Shown one piece after another: positions 62,718 through 64,000 of a DNA stretch of 64,000 bases (the stretch's first letter is position 1; every line of letters starts with the position of its first letter). A program made the position numbers and the translations under genes. The notes beneath the pieces are model-generated. The model made no database searches. It saw only the letters and a program-made list of their open reading frames with translations, and was not told the DNA's origin. This DNA is from Rickettsiales bacterium (lineage in GTDB: Bacteria; Pseudomonadota; Alphaproteobacteria; Rickettsiales; UBA1997), in the NCBI GenBank assembly GCA_017999675.1, contig JAGNLL010000004.1, positions 29,505 to 93,504 on the forward strand, read 5' to 3'.

Positions 62718-64000
62718 CAACATCTACCTTCTCATTTTTTTGCCGCTGATTTCGTCACTTCTTTGTCAGGCGATTTCACGAAAAAACTCTTCTTTTTGGA
62801 TCGCGCTTACTTCAAGCGTGGTCCTATTTTTTTTGGCGCTCAAAGTTTTTCCCGACGTTTTAATCTACGAAAAAATCGCTAATGATTTTCATCTCTCGCC
62901 ACTTTCAATCGCTCTAGAATTTAGGCTAGATCTGCTTGGAATGATATTTTTGCTGCTGCTGATTTTTCTTAAAATCGTCATTCTTTTTTTCTACCGCCAA
63001 GACATTGAAAAATTTTTGGACGAAAAAAATAACAAAATTTTCTACTCAGTTTTTCTTCTGCATCTCTTCAGTTTGGTGGGAATTTTCACCACCAACAACC
63101 TGCTAAATTTATTCGTATTTTTCGAAATTTACGCCTTCAGTTTTTTTGCCACCCTTTCAATTTCGCGCGACGCCAGCCTGCTAAAATTGGCCTTTCGCTA
63201 CTTTTGCCTAAATGCCACGTCGGCACTTTTAATGCTCTTTTGCTTCTTTGCCATCTACCTAGTTTTTGGCGAAATTAATTTTGACCAAATTGCCAATAAT
63301 TTGGGGCTAGTCGCAGCTTCAAATTTGTGGTTTTTGATCATGATTTTTACGCTTTTGGCAATTTCAATAATCATCAAGTTTTTCCCTTTCTGGCTTTATT
63401 TTGAAAAGCTCAAGAGCAGCAATCCAATTGCTAATTTTTTGGCAATTGAGTCGATTTTTATCAAAACCAATGTTGGCATTTTTTTAACGCTAAAATTCGT
63501 TTATTTTTTCTTCGGCAATCATCTGCTTTTTGTCGATTTCAAATTTGCGCCGATCTTAATTTTTCTTTCAATTTCGCTAATTTTTTACAGCGCCATCAAG
63601 CTTTACCAGCAAAAGCATCTCAAGCTAATCGCCACTTATTTTTGCCTTAATAATTTGGGTTTTATTTTTGCCGGAATTGCCCTGCAAACCACAGAATCAC
63701 TGCAAGCATCGTTTTTTTATTTACTGAATTTCAGTTTGGTAAATTTACTAATTTTTATTTTTGCAACTTTTCTCAAACGTCATTTCGCCACCTCGTCAAT
63801 TACCAAACTTAATCTGATTCGCCAAAATCATTTTCTGCTAATTTTGCCGCTAAAATTGCTGATTTTTTTCATTGCGGCTTTTCCTCTCACCATTTTGTTT
63901 TTTGCCAATTGGTACATGGCCTATGCCAGCTTTAACCTTGGTTTTGAGGCATTTTTGTTAGTGGCGTTGCTGCTTTCAAATTTTGTTCAGGCCAGCCTTG
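62704..64000 (+). CDS. Complex I/Mrp antiporter-like membrane subunit (partial)
   Basis: An open frame of about 432 codons runs from ATG 62704 to the window edge. It is strongly hydrophobic with about 12 TM segments. Conserved-type features are NLLNLFVFFEIYAFSFFATLS (TM5 Glu) and KFFPFWLYFEKLKSSNPIANF with a later IFIKTNVGIFL, matching the NuoN/L/M-MrpD loop around TM7-8 where PLHxWLPxAHxxAP is usual, but diverged. It may be an MrpD-like subunit or a divergent NADH-dehydrogenase-type protein. It overlaps carA by 14 nt. Confidence 0.7.
   Translation, partial: MGTVSNIYLLIFLPLISSLLCQAISRKNSSFWIALTSSVVLFFLALKVFPDVLIYEKIANDFHLSPLSIALEFRLDLLGMIFLLLLIFLKIVILFFYRQDIEKFLDEKNNKIFYSVFLLHLFSLVGIFTTNNLLNLFVFFEIYAFSFFATLSISRDASLLKLAFRYFCLNATSALLMLFCFFAIYLVFGEINFDQIANNLGLVAASNLWFLIMIFTLLAISIIIKFFPFWLYFEKLKSSNPIANFLAIESIFIKTNVGIFLTLKFVYFFFGNHLLFVDFKFAPILIFLSISLIFYSAIKLYQQKHLKLIATYFCLNNLGFIFAGIALQTTESLQASFFYLLNFSLVNLLIFIFATFLKRHFATSSITKLNLIRQNHFLLILPLKLLIFFIAAFPLTILFFANWYMAYASFNLGFEAFLLVALLLSNFVQASL

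Noticed and set aside
1..64000. tRNA, rRNA or CRISPR arrays
   Set aside because: I looked at the intergenic gaps and saw no tRNA-like cloverleaf with T-loop consensus, no rRNA-like sequence, and no regularly spaced direct repeats with unique spacers. The repeats present are palindromic and dispersed.

Overview
The window is a gene-dense, AT-rich stretch of a Gram-negative chromosome, most likely from an alphaproteobacterium. The evidence is an IalB-family protein, a CarD regulator, separate purS and purQ, a PleC/DivL-like response-regulator/pseudokinase, aerobic HemF, and lipid A genes (lpxB, lpxK, lpxL-like, lptE-like). Several proteins (a signal-peptide protein with nuclear-localisation-like motifs and tetrapeptide repeats, an ankyrin-type protein, IalB, TRL-like lipoproteins) suggest a host-associated lifestyle, perhaps Rickettsiales- or Holosporales-like. 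That placement is an inference; no rRNA gene is present.

Layout. 1-5.4 kb: surface and secreted proteins on the minus strand (a partial PT/PS-repeat protein, a beta-barrel OMP, an MFS transporter), then a large pseudopilin-like adhesin. 5.6-16.8 kb: dxs, a Phd/VapC-like toxin-antitoxin pair, the SRP RNA gene in front of dnaX, a REC-pseudokinase protein, an AsmA-like giant, three TRL-like lipoproteins and trmFO. 16.9-26.5 kb, minus strand: rarA, ialB-like, a polyprenyl synthase, cimA, mraY, murF, a PfkB kinase and tyrS. 26.5-36.8 kb: hemF, purC-purS-purQ, lptE-like, pyrG, a nitronate monooxygenase, xseA-lpxK-lpxL and a PEGA lipoprotein. 36.9-47.3 kb: lolD, an unusually extended carD, an M23 peptidase, a glycosyltransferase, the threonine-catabolic pair tdh/kbl, asd, lpxB and a D-Ala-D-Ala carboxypeptidase. 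47.3-53.2 kb: a rearranged dnaA neighbourhood with duplicated gene fragments around a DUF1016-SNase protein and an ankyrin-like protein, then dnaA, a rhodanese and lgt. 53.5-60.3 kb: a type I restriction-modification operon. 60.3-64 kb: queF, two unknowns, carA and a truncated complex I/Mrp-like membrane subunit.

The most unusual locus is the type I R-M operon. Between hsdM and hsdR lies a HEPN/HI0074-like gene, followed by a single ORF that fuses its expected partner, a minimal nucleotidyltransferase (MNT), to the N-terminus of a two-TRD HsdS. All four genes overlap by 1-4 nt. A HEPN-MNT toxin-antitoxin module therefore appears wired into the specificity subunit of a restriction system.

Nine large palindromic intergenic elements are spread over the window. 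Six belong to one family built from CCTCCTT/AAGGAGG hairpins, and three are single-copy palindromes of other sequence. The six-copy family produces false N-terminal extensions of several genes (dnaX, purC, pyrG, lpxB), so starts were chosen downstream of it.
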